NCBI GenBank assembly: GCA_018650745.1
Contig: JABIFK010000128.1
Coordinates: 1-6,449, forward strand
Length of the DNA stretch: 6,449 bases
Source: Candidatus Latescibacterota bacterium
Lineage (GTDB): Bacteria; Latescibacterota; UBA2968
Direction of reading: 5' to 3'
Below are positions 1 to 6,414 of this stretch, piece by piece. Position 1 is the first letter of the stretch; the number at the start of each line of letters is the position of its first letter. A model generated the notes under the pieces. That model was not told the DNA's origin, ran no database searches, and was given only the letters and a program-made list of their open reading frames with translations. A program made the translations under genes and the position numbers.

Positions 1-2
1 AA

Positions 3-47
3 CTGATGCGTGGTTTAGACCATTGCCGAGAAGTTTCTCAATTTTAA
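3..47 (+). CDS. Possible C-terminal tail of an upstream gene (partial)
   Basis: From base 3 a frame reads LMRGLDHCREVSQF and stops at TAA (45-47). The stop lies 15 nt before the ATG at 63, and the ribosome binding site of the next gene (AGGAG, 51-55) sits in that spacer, which is the normal layout of two consecutive operon genes. Only 14 codons are visible and no family can be recognised. One other frame is also open from the window edge into the next gene, so this assignment rests on position alone and may be chance. Confidence 0.3.
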   Translation: MMRGLDHCREVSQF

Positions 48-62
48 TACAGGAGCCACACA

Positions 63-920
63 ATGAAACTGTCCCTCACATCTGTTATGCTTCCCCGTTG
101 GGATTTAGAAACCACTTTTACCAAACTTGCAGAACACGGCTACGATGGCATAGAACTGCGTTGTCGGTATAATCCCGATGACCCAAACGCAGAACCCGCA
201 AACTGGGGACGCCACCTGACCGACGTCAGCCCAGACAACATCGTAGACAAAGCAGCTGAAATCCGAGAGCTTTCGCAAAAAACAGGCGTGCGTGTGGCAG
301 CCCTTGCGCCCAATTTCACCTACGATCAAACCGACACCATCGAGAAAATTTTCGTGGGTGCCAAAGCCATTGACGCAGACAACCCGCCACTCATACGTAT
401 TGGTGCCCAGCGCCACGACCGCACCAAACCCTATATCAATCAGTTCCTCGCAGCCAGAGCAGGTTTTGCAGATCTGGTAGAAATTGCACGCGATCACGGC
501 GTAAAAGTTATTTATGAAATCCACGTGGGCACCATTGCAGTTTCTGCAGCACGCACCATTGAATTGCTCAAAGATTTAGATACGAATCACATTGGCGCCA
601 TTTGGGACGTGCCCAATATGATTCGTGTGGGTCTCGAAGACAGCAAAATGGGCATAGAATTACTCGGCCCTTACCTTTCTCATTGCCACATTGGCAACGC
701 CACACCAGAAGCGACTGAACGCGACGAAAATGGTCAAATGCAGTGGAAATGGAACTTCAGTGATCTGCGCGAAGGCATGGCCAATATTCCGCAAATCATC
801 CAAGACCTGAAAGATGTCAACTACGACGGGTACCTCTCTCTCGAAGAGTTCGGCCCAGGTGATGATGAAACCAAGATTAGCGAACAAGGTGCCTATTTGC
901 GAAAGCTGATCAACAGCTAA
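63..920 (+). CDS. Sugar phosphate isomerase/epimerase, xylose-isomerase-like TIM barrel
   Basis: The 285-residue protein has the length and pattern of the AP endonuclease family 2 / xylose isomerase-like TIM-barrel group, cytoplasmic metal-dependent enzymes that isomerise or epimerise sugars, sugar phosphates or inosose-type polyols. Visible marks: the first-strand/helix motif LAEHGYDGIEL (22-32, E31); YEIHVG (151-156) with E152 and H154; WDVPN (181-185) with D182; SHCHIGN (206-212) with H207/H209; and LSLEEF (258-263) with E261/E262. An E-D-H-E set of this kind binds the divalent metal in the family. There is no signal peptide or membrane segment. The start is supported by AGGAG at 51-55, 7 nt before ATG. 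It leads an operon with a DUF5069-like protein and an oligogalacturonate-lyase-like protein, which suggests work on a sugar acid or its breakdown product. The exact substrate cannot be read from sequence; this superfamily also includes IolE-, IolI- and tagatose-epimerase-like enzymes. Confidence 0.85.
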   Translation: MKLSLTSVMLPRWDLETTFTKLAEHGYDGIELRCRYNPDDPNAEPANWGRHLTDVSPDNIVDKAAEIRELSQKTGVRVAALAPNFTYDQTDTIEKIFVGAKAIDADNPPLIRIGAQRHDRTKPYINQFLAARAGFADLVEIARDHGVKVIYEIHVGTIAVSAARTIELLKDLDTNHIGAIWDVPNMIRVGLEDSKMGIELLGPYLSHCHIGNATPEATERDENGQMQWKWNFSDLREGMANIPQIIQDLKDVNYDGYLSLEEFGPGDDETKISEQGAYLRKLINS

Positions 921-994
921 AGCAAATCAATCTTTTCAAAGCACGATAGATCAGATCAACAAACTTTCGCCTAAAGCAACCCAAAGGAAAAAAT

Positions 995-1909
995 ATGATC
1001 CCTCTTATCAGCAGCTTAAACTACGGCCCATTGGGCGTTTGTCAATTGCCACGAACTTGGTGGAAGGTGTTGCTTCGCACCACTGACATTATGGACAAAG
1101 AATATCCAGAATACAGCGGTGGGCTTGACCGAATGGTTTTTGAAGTATTGGATCTTGACAAAGACACAACGCTTGGATGGTTGCGTGATAACTTACCCAC
1201 GTACCTCGAATTTGAAGCATGGGTGGTTGCTCAAAAAGGCGACGCGTTTTTCGCATTTGAACAGCAAGATGCCATTATCAGATGGAATGCTTCCGTAAGG
1301 GCTCGCCGGCACACAAATCCAACAAAAATCGAAGAAACCTATACGGACATTGGCCTATCAAAAGATGCAGGCATTGATTCAGCTCCAATCCTCAACAGCC
1401 TGCAAGATTGGCAACTCTTTTACAAACGCGACCTCAATTCCGATTACACCTCTAAACTCGGGAATCAAGTTGTTCCGCTCGTCGGCACATTGGACTACGG
1501 CCCTTTGGGCGTGCGTCAACTTCCACGAACTTGGTATAAAATTCTGCTCAAGGCCAAAGGTATTTTACACGCCGATTACCCCGATATGACCGGTAGTGGT
1601 CTTGATCCGCGCGTGCTCAAAGTGCTCGACATCGACATCGATGAAACCTTGTCCCACATTCGAAAGAACTTACCCTCCTATCTCGAATTTGAAGGCTGGA
1701 TTCTCGAACAATGTGGTGGCACATTGCCTGCCAAAGCTGTAGACGAGTGGAACGACTACCTCTGCAACCGCATTCACCCAGAAGGCAAACAAGCCGACAT
1801 TACCAACACGTTGGGTAGAGACAATGACGGCAGCATCACATCAGCCGTCGTGCTCAATAACATCGAAGACTGGCACTTCGCACACCAGGACTTGATCAAC
1901 AACCGTTAA
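995..1909 (+). CDS. Protein with two tandem DUF5069-like domains, function unknown
   Basis: The 304-residue protein consists of two copies of one unit, at about residues 2-146 and 160-301. Both share YGPLGV.QLPRTW.K.LL (9-27 and 168-185), a YP (37-38; 195-196), GLD..V..VLD.D.D.TL (43-60; 202-219) and R.NLP.YLEFE.W (64-76; 223-235), and both end in a conserved W (139; 293). By my hand count about half of 83 aligned positions in the first part are identical. The unit resembles DUF5069, a family of about 140-150 residues usually found as a single domain, with a LPR..DK.R core and an LDR..L..LGID motif; this is pattern recognition, not a search result. No catalytic motif, signal peptide or membrane segment is visible. 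The ribosome site AAAGGA (983-988) lies 6 nt before ATG. It sits between a sugar epimerase (74 nt upstream) and an oligogalacturonate-lyase-like gene (40 nt downstream), so a role in the same carbohydrate pathway is inferred from position only. Confidence 0.75.
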   Translation: MIPLISSLNYGPLGVCQLPRTWWKVLLRTTDIMDKEYPEYSGGLDRMVFEVLDLDKDTTLGWLRDNLPTYLEFEAWVVAQKGDAFFAFEQQDAIIRWNASVRARRHTNPTKIEETYTDIGLSKDAGIDSAPILNSLQDWQLFYKRDLNSDYTSKLGNQVVPLVGTLDYGPLGVRQLPRTWYKILLKAKGILHADYPDMTGSGLDPRVLKVLDIDIDETLSHIRKNLPSYLEFEGWILEQCGGTLPAKAVDEWNDYLCNRIHPEGKQADITNTLGRDNDGSITSAVVLNNIEDWHFAHQDLINNR

Positions 1910-1935
1910 CATTTTTAATTTTGCATTTTTAATTT
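1910..1935 (+). repeat. 12-bp direct repeat in AT-rich operon spacer
   Basis: CATTTTTAATTT occurs at 1910-1921 and again at 1924-1935, separated by TG. It starts right after the TAA of the DUF5069-like gene (1907-1909) and ends just before the ribosome site of the next gene (AAGGA, 1939-1943). It is an AT-rich, 14-nt-period duplication that fills most of the 40-nt spacer. It may be a simple slippage product, or it may keep the leader of the next gene unstructured; neither is shown. Confidence 0.7.
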
Positions 1936-1949
1936 CCGAAGGAACCCAA

Positions 1950-3059
1950 ATGGCGATCCATCTTGCCGAACGTCCCAACGGCGTCAACATCTACCAAGTC
2001 ACCACAGACAAGCTCGATAAATCAAACATCTATTGCGAACTGCCCTATTGCTCCGCAGATTCAAGTCTATTTGTGTATCAACAACAAAACCCGGACACAG
2101 AAACCAACCGCACCGAATACGTGGCCTGTGAATTTGGCACTTGGAAAACAGAAATCATCGGACGAGGGTTGGGCGGCCCAGGCATGACCCACAAAGGCAT
2201 CTTTTTTTATCGCCGAACCGTGCCAGGCAAATGCCAGGAGCTCGTACGCATGGATCTCAATACCCGTGAAGAAAAAGTCATCTACGAATTTCCCGAAGAC
2301 TTTCAACCACGCGGTTTGGGCACAATGTCACCCAACGAACGGCATTACGCCTACGGCGTCACCATCAGTTACGGTCCCAAGATGTTTGGCATTGAACTCA
2401 TAGACCTCGAACAAGGCACGCGAGAAATCATCAATACCGATCCCGATATTTGCAACCCGCACACACAGTTCGAACCCACCAACGGCGAATACATTATGGT
2501 GCAACACAACCGAGGGTGTGAATTCGAACCTGACGGCACGCGCCTCAAACTCGTTGGGGACGAGGGTGCGACCGAATATTTGATACACGTGCCCGACGGA
2601 AAAGTCACGCCCCTGCAAGTGGGCCCACCGCACACACCGGGCATTACGGGTCACGAAGCTTGGATTGCTGGCACCAATGAAATTTTAATGTCCGTTCGCG
2701 CTGTTGACGACTACGTGCTCGAAAAAGGCAACCTAATCAAAGTGGGTCCAGGCAAAGCGCCAGAACGCGTTGGTGCACCAGGATATCGATTTAACCACGT
2801 AGGCACCTCACCGTGCGGTAAATATTACTTTTGTGACGATTGGCGTGGGGCCAGCAAATTAATCGTGGGCAACATTCAAACAGGTAAAACTGTGCAAATC
2901 TGCGAAGCACACACCTCAATGGGCAAATCGCAAAGCACACACGGCCACCCCTATCTTTCACCCGATTTAAAATGGTTGGTCTTCAACTCAGACCGAACCG
3001 TGCGCCCACAAATTCACGTAGCCTCTGTACCCAAAGAATTAATCGAGAGCTTGGATTAA
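1950..3059 (+). CDS. Oligogalacturonate-lyase-like beta-propeller enzyme (PL22-like)
   Basis: The 369-residue protein resembles oligogalacturonate lyase (PL22, pectate_lyase22), which cleaves short unsaturated galacturonides to 5-keto-4-deoxyuronate in the cytoplasm by a metal-dependent beta-elimination on a seven-bladed propeller. Blade-like repeats with SP(N/D) turns are visible at SPNE (127-130), SPCG (287-290) and SPDL (337-340). Q328, H331 and H333 in QSTHGHPYLSPD have the Q-x2-H-x-H spacing I recall for the metal ligands of the Yersinia enzyme (Q350, H353, H355), and H283 in RFNHVG is a good candidate for the fourth ligand. GHEAW (234-238) is also typical. There is no signal peptide, as expected for the cytoplasmic family. 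AAGGA (1939-1943) lies 6 nt before ATG. It is the last gene of the operon, with a terminator 28 nt after its stop. Proteins of this type are numerous in some uncultured phyla and may act on other uronides, so the family is fairly sure and the substrate is not. Confidence 0.7.
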   Translation: MAIHLAERPNGVNIYQVTTDKLDKSNIYCELPYCSADSSLFVYQQQNPDTETNRTEYVACEFGTWKTEIIGRGLGGPGMTHKGIFFYRRTVPGKCQELVRMDLNTREEKVIYEFPEDFQPRGLGTMSPNERHYAYGVTISYGPKMFGIELIDLEQGTREIINTDPDICNPHTQFEPTNGEYIMVQHNRGCEFEPDGTRLKLVGDEGATEYLIHVPDGKVTPLQVGPPHTPGITGHEAWIAGTNEILMSVRAVDDYVLEKGNLIKVGPGKAPERVGAPGYRFNHVGTSPCGKYYFCDDWRGASKLIVGNIQTGKTVQICEAHTSMGKSQSTHGHPYLSPDLKWLVFNSDRTVRPQIHVASVPKELIESLD

Positions 3060-3086
3060 GATCACCTTCAAATGGAACCAAACCCA

Positions 3087-3117
3087 ATAAGCCTTCGGAC
3101 GGTTTCCGAAGGCTTAT
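3087..3117 (+). terminator. Probable intrinsic terminator closing the sugar operon
   Basis: ATAAGCCTTCGGA (3087-3099) pairs perfectly with TCCGAAGGCTTAT (3105-3117) around a 5-base loop CGGTT, giving a 13-bp stem with a GC-rich centre. The following bases ATTATTATAAAAA are AT-rich but hold no true run of T, so the U-tract is weak. The position, 28 nt after the oligogalacturonate-lyase stop, fits termination of that operon. The hairpin ends only 13 nt before the next start codon, so it could also lie in that gene's leader if transcription reads through. Confidence 0.7.
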
Positions 3118-3130
3118 ATTATTATAAAAA

Positions 3131-3964
3131 ATGACAAATCAACACATTGAACATCAACTCACCGTCGAAAATCCAGAAACATCTGCGGTCGATCTGCTCA
3201 GTGAAGCAACCCATTTGTCCAAAGGCATGATCAAACAAACCATGCAAAAAGGTGCGGTTTGGATCACCCGAGACAAATACACACAAAGATTGAGGCGTGC
3301 CAAAAAGCAGCTCAAAGTCGGCGACCAAATTTTCATCTATTACGATTCAAAGATTCTTAATGAAACAACAGAAGCAGCTCAACTCATTGCAGATGAAGAG
3401 GCCTACAGCGTTTGGTACAAACCCTACGGAATGCGCTCCCAAGGTTCCAAATGGGGAGACCACACAACCGTTCAACGCTGGGCCGAAACACATTTAAAAC
3501 CGCAACGCCCAACGTTTACAGTTCACCGTTTAGACCGCGCAGCAACCGGCCTTATTCTCATTGCTCACAAAAAACAAACCGCAACCGCGCTCTCGAAACG
3601 CTTCGAAACACACACGATTGACAAACAATACCAAGTCATTGTTCACGGCCAATTCCCAAATACGCCGCAGAACTACACCGAAGCCATTGATGATCGCTCA
3701 GCACACACCCAAGCCACCCTTCTAAGTTACGATGCCACACAGAATCGTTCTCTACTCAACGTCACCATCCAAACCGGTCGCAAACATCAAATCCGAAAGC
3801 ACCTTGCCAGCGCGGGCCACCCCGTTGTTGGCGATCGTCTCTACGGCTTAGAGAATGAACCAGAAAACCTTCAACTCACGGCCTATTCACTCACCTTTGA
3901 TTGCCCAATCTCTCACCAGAGCCAAACTTACCAACTGCCCGCAATTTATCTGCCTGTACTCTGA
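3131..3964 (+). CDS. RluA-family RNA pseudouridine synthase
   Basis: This 277-residue cytoplasmic enzyme should convert specific uridines in rRNA or tRNA to pseudouridine. Residues about 15-72 look like an S4-type RNA-binding segment (AVDLLSEATHLSKGMIKQ, then KKQLKVGDQIFIYY). The catalytic domain starts at VWYKPYGM (94-101). The signature VHRLDRAATGL (131-141) holds the catalytic aspartate D135, and GRKHQIRKHLASAGHPVVGD (216-235) is the conserved C-terminal motif of the family. The length is within the usual range for RluA/RluC/RluD-type proteins; which uridine is modified cannot be told. The ATG at 3131 has no Shine-Dalgarno site: the 13 bases before it are A/T only and follow directly on a terminator stem. 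The next in-frame Met is residue 33, inside the S4-like part, so the first ATG remains the best choice. It appears to be a separate transcription unit, and no terminator with a clear T-run is visible behind it. Confidence 0.9.
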   Translation: MTNQHIEHQLTVENPETSAVDLLSEATHLSKGMIKQTMQKGAVWITRDKYTQRLRRAKKQLKVGDQIFIYYDSKILNETTEAAQLIADEEAYSVWYKPYGMRSQGSKWGDHTTVQRWAETHLKPQRPTFTVHRLDRAATGLILIAHKKQTATALSKRFETHTIDKQYQVIVHGQFPNTPQNYTEAIDDRSAHTQATLLSYDATQNRSLLNVTIQTGRKHQIRKHLASAGHPVVGDRLYGLENEPENLQLTAYSLTFDCPISHQSQTYQLPAIYLPVL

Positions 3965-4006
3965 AACTACCACGCCAAATTCCACCAACAATGGTTTTGT
4001 CGAATC

Positions 4007-4054
4007 CTATGCCCCCAGATAAATGGCATCATCTAAGATCTTGAGTTTACTCAT
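4007..4054 (-). CDS. Doubtful 15-codon small ORF
   Basis: On the minus strand ATG (4054-4052) opens a frame reading MSKLKILDDAIYLGA and stops with TAG (4009-4007). GAAGG (4065-4061) lies 6 nt before the start, an acceptable ribosome site. The sequence looks like an ordinary protein N-terminus, but 15 codons is well within chance for a gap of this size. It could be a leftover start of a lost gene. Confidence 0.12.
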   Translation of the reverse strand: MSKLKILDDAIYLGA

Positions 4055-4185
4055 CGTTTACCTTCGTTTTCAAGTCAAATACATTACTTGAATAACTGCT
4101 CACATATGACACTTACTTAACCAAAAACACATGTCACAATTTGAATCAATTCATCACACACTAAAAACCGTCGTACGTATTTGCC

Positions 4186-4263
4186 AAAGGAGGAGTAAAG
4201 GTGGATTCGTCAGCGATCAAGGCATTTTCCAATCAAGCTGACATACCCAACTCCTTTCCCTGA
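4186..4263 (+). CDS. Doubtful 20-codon small ORF with a strong ribosome binding site
   Basis: AAAGGAGGAG (4186-4195) is a near-perfect Shine-Dalgarno sequence, 7 nt (from the end of GGAGG) before GTG at 4201. The frame runs 20 codons, beginning (M)DSSAIKAFSN and ending PNSFP, to TGA at 4261-4263; the coordinates here include the ribosome site. This is the best ribosome site on the plus strand of the window, better than that of the neighbouring full-length gene, which is why the frame is listed. The peptide has no hydrophobic segment or motif. It could be a small protein, the surviving start of a deleted gene, or chance. CTCCTTT at 4251-4257 could pair with AAAGGAG (4186-4192) and hide the site. 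Confidence 0.2.
   Translation, partial: KGGVKVDSSAIKAFSNQADIPNSFP
4209..4242. repeat. Imperfect inverted repeat behind the FIST operon
   Basis: GTCAGCGAT (4209-4217) pairs with ATC-AA-GCTGAC (4232-4242), giving 6 bp, a 2-nt bulge and 3 bp, with a 14-nt loop. On the minus strand it begins 28 nt after the FIST stop codon, where a terminator is expected, but what follows (GAATCCACCTTTACTCC) is not a T-run. It may be a weak terminator or a 3' end stabiliser; it also lies inside the 20-codon plus-strand frame. Confidence 0.3.
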
Positions 4264-4270
4264 CGCCCCC

Positions 4271-5434
4271 CTACCAGAGAAGCACCAACGCACCCGTATA
4301 ACTGTGCACAAAATTACGCTCTCCAACCGGTGCGAATTCTGCCTGCCCAAAAAATCCAGCGATCGGAAACGCACCCAAATATTTGCGCATCACCAACACA
4401 TCGTGATCTGGCTGAGCATACAAACCAAAACCACGCCCCATGCAGTTGAAATACAAACCACAAACCCCAGCAAGGCTTCCCTTCTCTGCTTTCAAGCGCT
4501 TCATCACTTGAACCATATCTTCATGCGCGGCCCCGGGCGTACGTAAATTAAACTGAACGGTTTGGCCTACAGAAACGGATTCATTAATCCCCAACCCACC
4601 AGAGCGTTCTTCAATACCCATTAAAGTACGAATGAGATAATCACCCAGTTTGCGCTCCACCGCATACTCATCCATCGCCAAACCAATAAATATATTGCGG
4701 CGCAAATGGGCTTTTTCTTCTGCGCTCAGCGTATCCATCGCTTCTTTGAGCGCATCCACCGCTGGGCCAAATGCCAACTGGTGTATCATTTGATCGTCAC
4801 ACTGCGTAATCGTGTAGGCCTGCCCAAAGGGTTGGCAACCTTGCGCGACACCCGTAGCAAAGTTTACCCCACGCAACAAGACACCTACAACCAAATCCTC
4901 ACCTATCTCATTCCCACACCACTGCAAGGAAGGTGGTTCCGTGCGTTCCCACGGATTGGGCGACGCCATCCCACCCACAATAGGCAAATGCCCAATATTA
5001 TCTGTAATCTGTTTCATAAATCGTGCAGGATCGCCAAACAACCCCGTCACCATAACGAGCAAGGCATCATCCTTGTCATAGGGCAACAACTGTTCTCCAA
5101 TACCAATGCCTGCACCTTCTCCCCGTTCATGCACCAAAACAACATCCAAATCTTCACCAACCATCACCAACACAGCCACACCCGGTTCTCGGTCATTTTC
5201 TCGATCGTCAGTCAGCACCCCCATCCCAGAGCATCCCACAACATTTACAGTCTCGGCAACTTCCATGACTTCCTGAACCAACAGTTGGGCAATTTCCAAA
5301 TGGTGATGCGTCACAAAAACGAATACCAAATCGGCTTGTGTCAGTGTAGCTTGCCCCAACGCACTGTGCGTGGCCAACCGCGCAGCTTTTAATCCATCTG
5401 ATTCATTTGAATGTCCTGCTCCCGACAGAATCAT
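4271..5434 (-). CDS. Stand-alone FIST-domain protein (FIST_N + FIST_C)
   Basis: From ATG at 5434 the protein has 387 residues. It has the pattern of FIST proteins: an N-terminal domain with a VVGCSGMGVL turn (65-74), an LPIVGGMASP segment (150-159) and GVAQGCQPFG (195-204), then a C-terminal domain with NCMGRG (330-335), LGAFPIAGFFGQAEFAPVG (353-371) and VHSYTGALVLL (376-386). FIST domains are proposed sensors of small ligands such as amino acids, often fused to signalling domains; here nothing is fused and there is no membrane segment or signal peptide, so it is probably cytoplasmic. A TTG at 5449 would add five residues, but ATG at 5434 overlaps the TGA of the upstream hydrolase in an ATGA junction and is preceded by GAGGG (5443-5439), so I prefer it. 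Expression is therefore probably coupled to the M14-type gene. The ligand and the output are unknown. Confidence 0.88.
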   Translation of the reverse strand: MILSGAGHSNESDGLKAARLATHSALGQATLTQADLVFVFVTHHHLEIAQLLVQEVMEVAETVNVVGCSGMGVLTDDRENDREPGVAVLVMVGEDLDVVLVHERGEGAGIGIGEQLLPYDKDDALLVMVTGLFGDPARFMKQITDNIGHLPIVGGMASPNPWERTEPPSLQWCGNEIGEDLVVGVLLRGVNFATGVAQGCQPFGQAYTITQCDDQMIHQLAFGPAVDALKEAMDTLSAEEKAHLRRNIFIGLAMDEYAVERKLGDYLIRTLMGIEERSGGLGINESVSVGQTVQFNLRTPGAAHEDMVQVMKRLKAEKGSLAGVCGLYFNCMGRGFGLYAQPDHDVLVMRKYLGAFPIAGFFGQAEFAPVGERNFVHSYTGALVLLW

Positions 5435-6414
5435 GATACCCTCATCCAATGCAACGTTTCCATCAATGCCGCAAGCTGTAAATGCACTTGCATTTCATTA
5501 GGTGTTTTTGGGTTGTTGTTTTGAATTTCAGTAACAGCATGCACCATTTTTTCAGAAATAGGCCTCCAAACTGCGTTCAAAAAGGCTTTTTGTGTTTCAT
5601 TGTTCTGATAAGGTACCGAAGGTCTATCGCGCGGTACACCACCAGCACGTCGCCAACACGCGTGTAATGCTTCGCCTAAAGCTTGATGTTTATCTTGCAT
5701 CACGGCGGGCAAGTCATACAAACACGTCCGCAAATGCACATCACAATTTCGGTCTGAATTGACAAACTCAGTTTGATGCAAATCGAGCCACACTTCATAG
5801 TGATACCTGTCATTGAGTTCAAAAAATGACTTAAAAAAGGTAGAACGATAATCCCGATTGGGCTCCACAAAAGTATGAGCATCAATCTGTTCATACGCAA
5901 TACCCAACAAAGCGGGTTCCGTCACCTCTCGTTTATCCCAGCACGCCACCCGAGGGAAACGCGCACCGACCTCTTCGCCAGACTCGCCAAACATCCACAA
6001 GAAGAACCGCTCGTTGGAAATGTGAGATCCGTCCCAAAATGTCACAGGTGCACGCACACTGCCCATCGGATTGGCATCGGGTACTAGCGTAATAACAAAT
6101 TCTTCAAGAACCGTCTCACGCCAAGCGTCCCATCCTTGAGCATATATACCCAAACCAGCCAATGCCCGAATCAACTCAGCACAAGCCGCTACACCCGCAG
6201 GCTCGTGAGCGTGTGGACGCGATACAAAGAGCTTTTTTTTACGTGACCAATCCTCGCCCGCGCCAAAGGTAACAGCCCAAATTGTATCTCCTGTCCACTG
6301 TTTAAATGTGTCTATTCTTGGACCCTCCAGCTGTTCAATCAGCCGCGCGACATCGCCAGGAAAAACGACAAAATCATAATCAGGTGTGAAGATTCCAGAA
6401 AATGGGTGTTTCAT
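5431..6414 (-). CDS. M14-type zinc carboxypeptidase / deacylase-like hydrolase
   Basis: The 327-residue protein carries the zinc-site pattern of the M14 (carboxypeptidase A, succinylglutamate desuccinylase/aspartoacylase) superfamily. H68 and E71 in SRPHAHEPAG (65-74) form the HxxE motif. PDANPMGSVRAP (112-123) matches the family's NP-G segment. H213 in WLDLHQTEF (209-217) is the likely third zinc ligand. E296 in AVTEIQ (293-298) is a candidate for the catalytic glutamate. The expected reaction is hydrolysis of a C-terminal peptide bond or an N-acyl amino acid; which one is not shown. No signal peptide is seen, so it is probably cytoplasmic. A TTG at 6444 would add ten residues, but AAAGGAGG (6426-6419) lies just before ATG at 6414, which is the better start. 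Its TGA overlaps the start of the FIST gene (ATGA), and its own ATG overlaps the stop of a frame entering from the window edge, so it looks like the middle gene of a coupled operon. Confidence 0.72.
   Translation of the reverse strand: MKHPFSGIFTPDYDFVVFPGDVARLIEQLEGPRIDTFKQWTGDTIWAVTFGAGEDWSRKKKLFVSRPHAHEPAGVAACAELIRALAGLGIYAQGWDAWRETVLEEFVITLVPDANPMGSVRAPVTFWDGSHISNERFFLWMFGESGEEVGARFPRVACWDKREVTEPALLGIAYEQIDAHTFVEPNRDYRSTFFKSFFELNDRYHYEVWLDLHQTEFVNSDRNCDVHLRTCLYDLPAVMQDKHQALGEALHACWRRAGGVPRDRPSVPYQNNETQKAFLNAVWRPISEKMVHAVTEIQNNNPKTPNEMQVHLQLAALMETLHWMRVS

Larger units (their letters stand above)
3965..4270. other. 306-base gap between convergent genes, no recognisable gene
   Basis: This stretch separates the 3' ends of the pseudouridine synthase (plus) and the FIST gene (minus). 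It is AT-richer than its flanks in the middle (about 4040-4170). I see no tRNA, no insertion-sequence ends and no standard intrinsic terminator for either operon. It holds an imperfect hairpin at 4209-4242, a 20-codon frame with a strong ribosome site at 4201-4263, and a 15-codon frame on the minus strand at 4007-4054, all listed separately. It could be a decayed gene remnant plus a 3' untranslated region. Confidence 0.6.

Noticed and set aside
105..524. A 139-codon minus-strand frame inside the sugar epimerase gene
   Set aside because: It is Cys/Phe/Val-rich, without motif or ribosome site, and lies opposite conserved TIM-barrel motifs; a shadow frame.
2328..2654. Two minus-strand frames of about 100 codons inside the lyase-like gene
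   Set aside because: They lie opposite conserved propeller sequence, match no family I know and have no operon context.
4034..4041. AAGATCTT palindrome as a terminator or regulator site
   Set aside because: Only 8 bp with no loop or T-run and no extended symmetry; expected by chance.
4096..4140. Repeated CACAT(AT)G...CAC motifs in the gap as a CRP-like operator
   Set aside because: The half-sites are not arranged as TGTGA-N6-TCACA and there is no adjacent gene start to control.
4706..5392. A 228-codon open frame on the plus strand opposite the FIST gene
   Set aside because: It is antisense to a clearly conserved FIST protein, has no recognisable domain and a low-complexity His/Gln/Asn-rich composition typical of the shadow of a G/T-rich gene.
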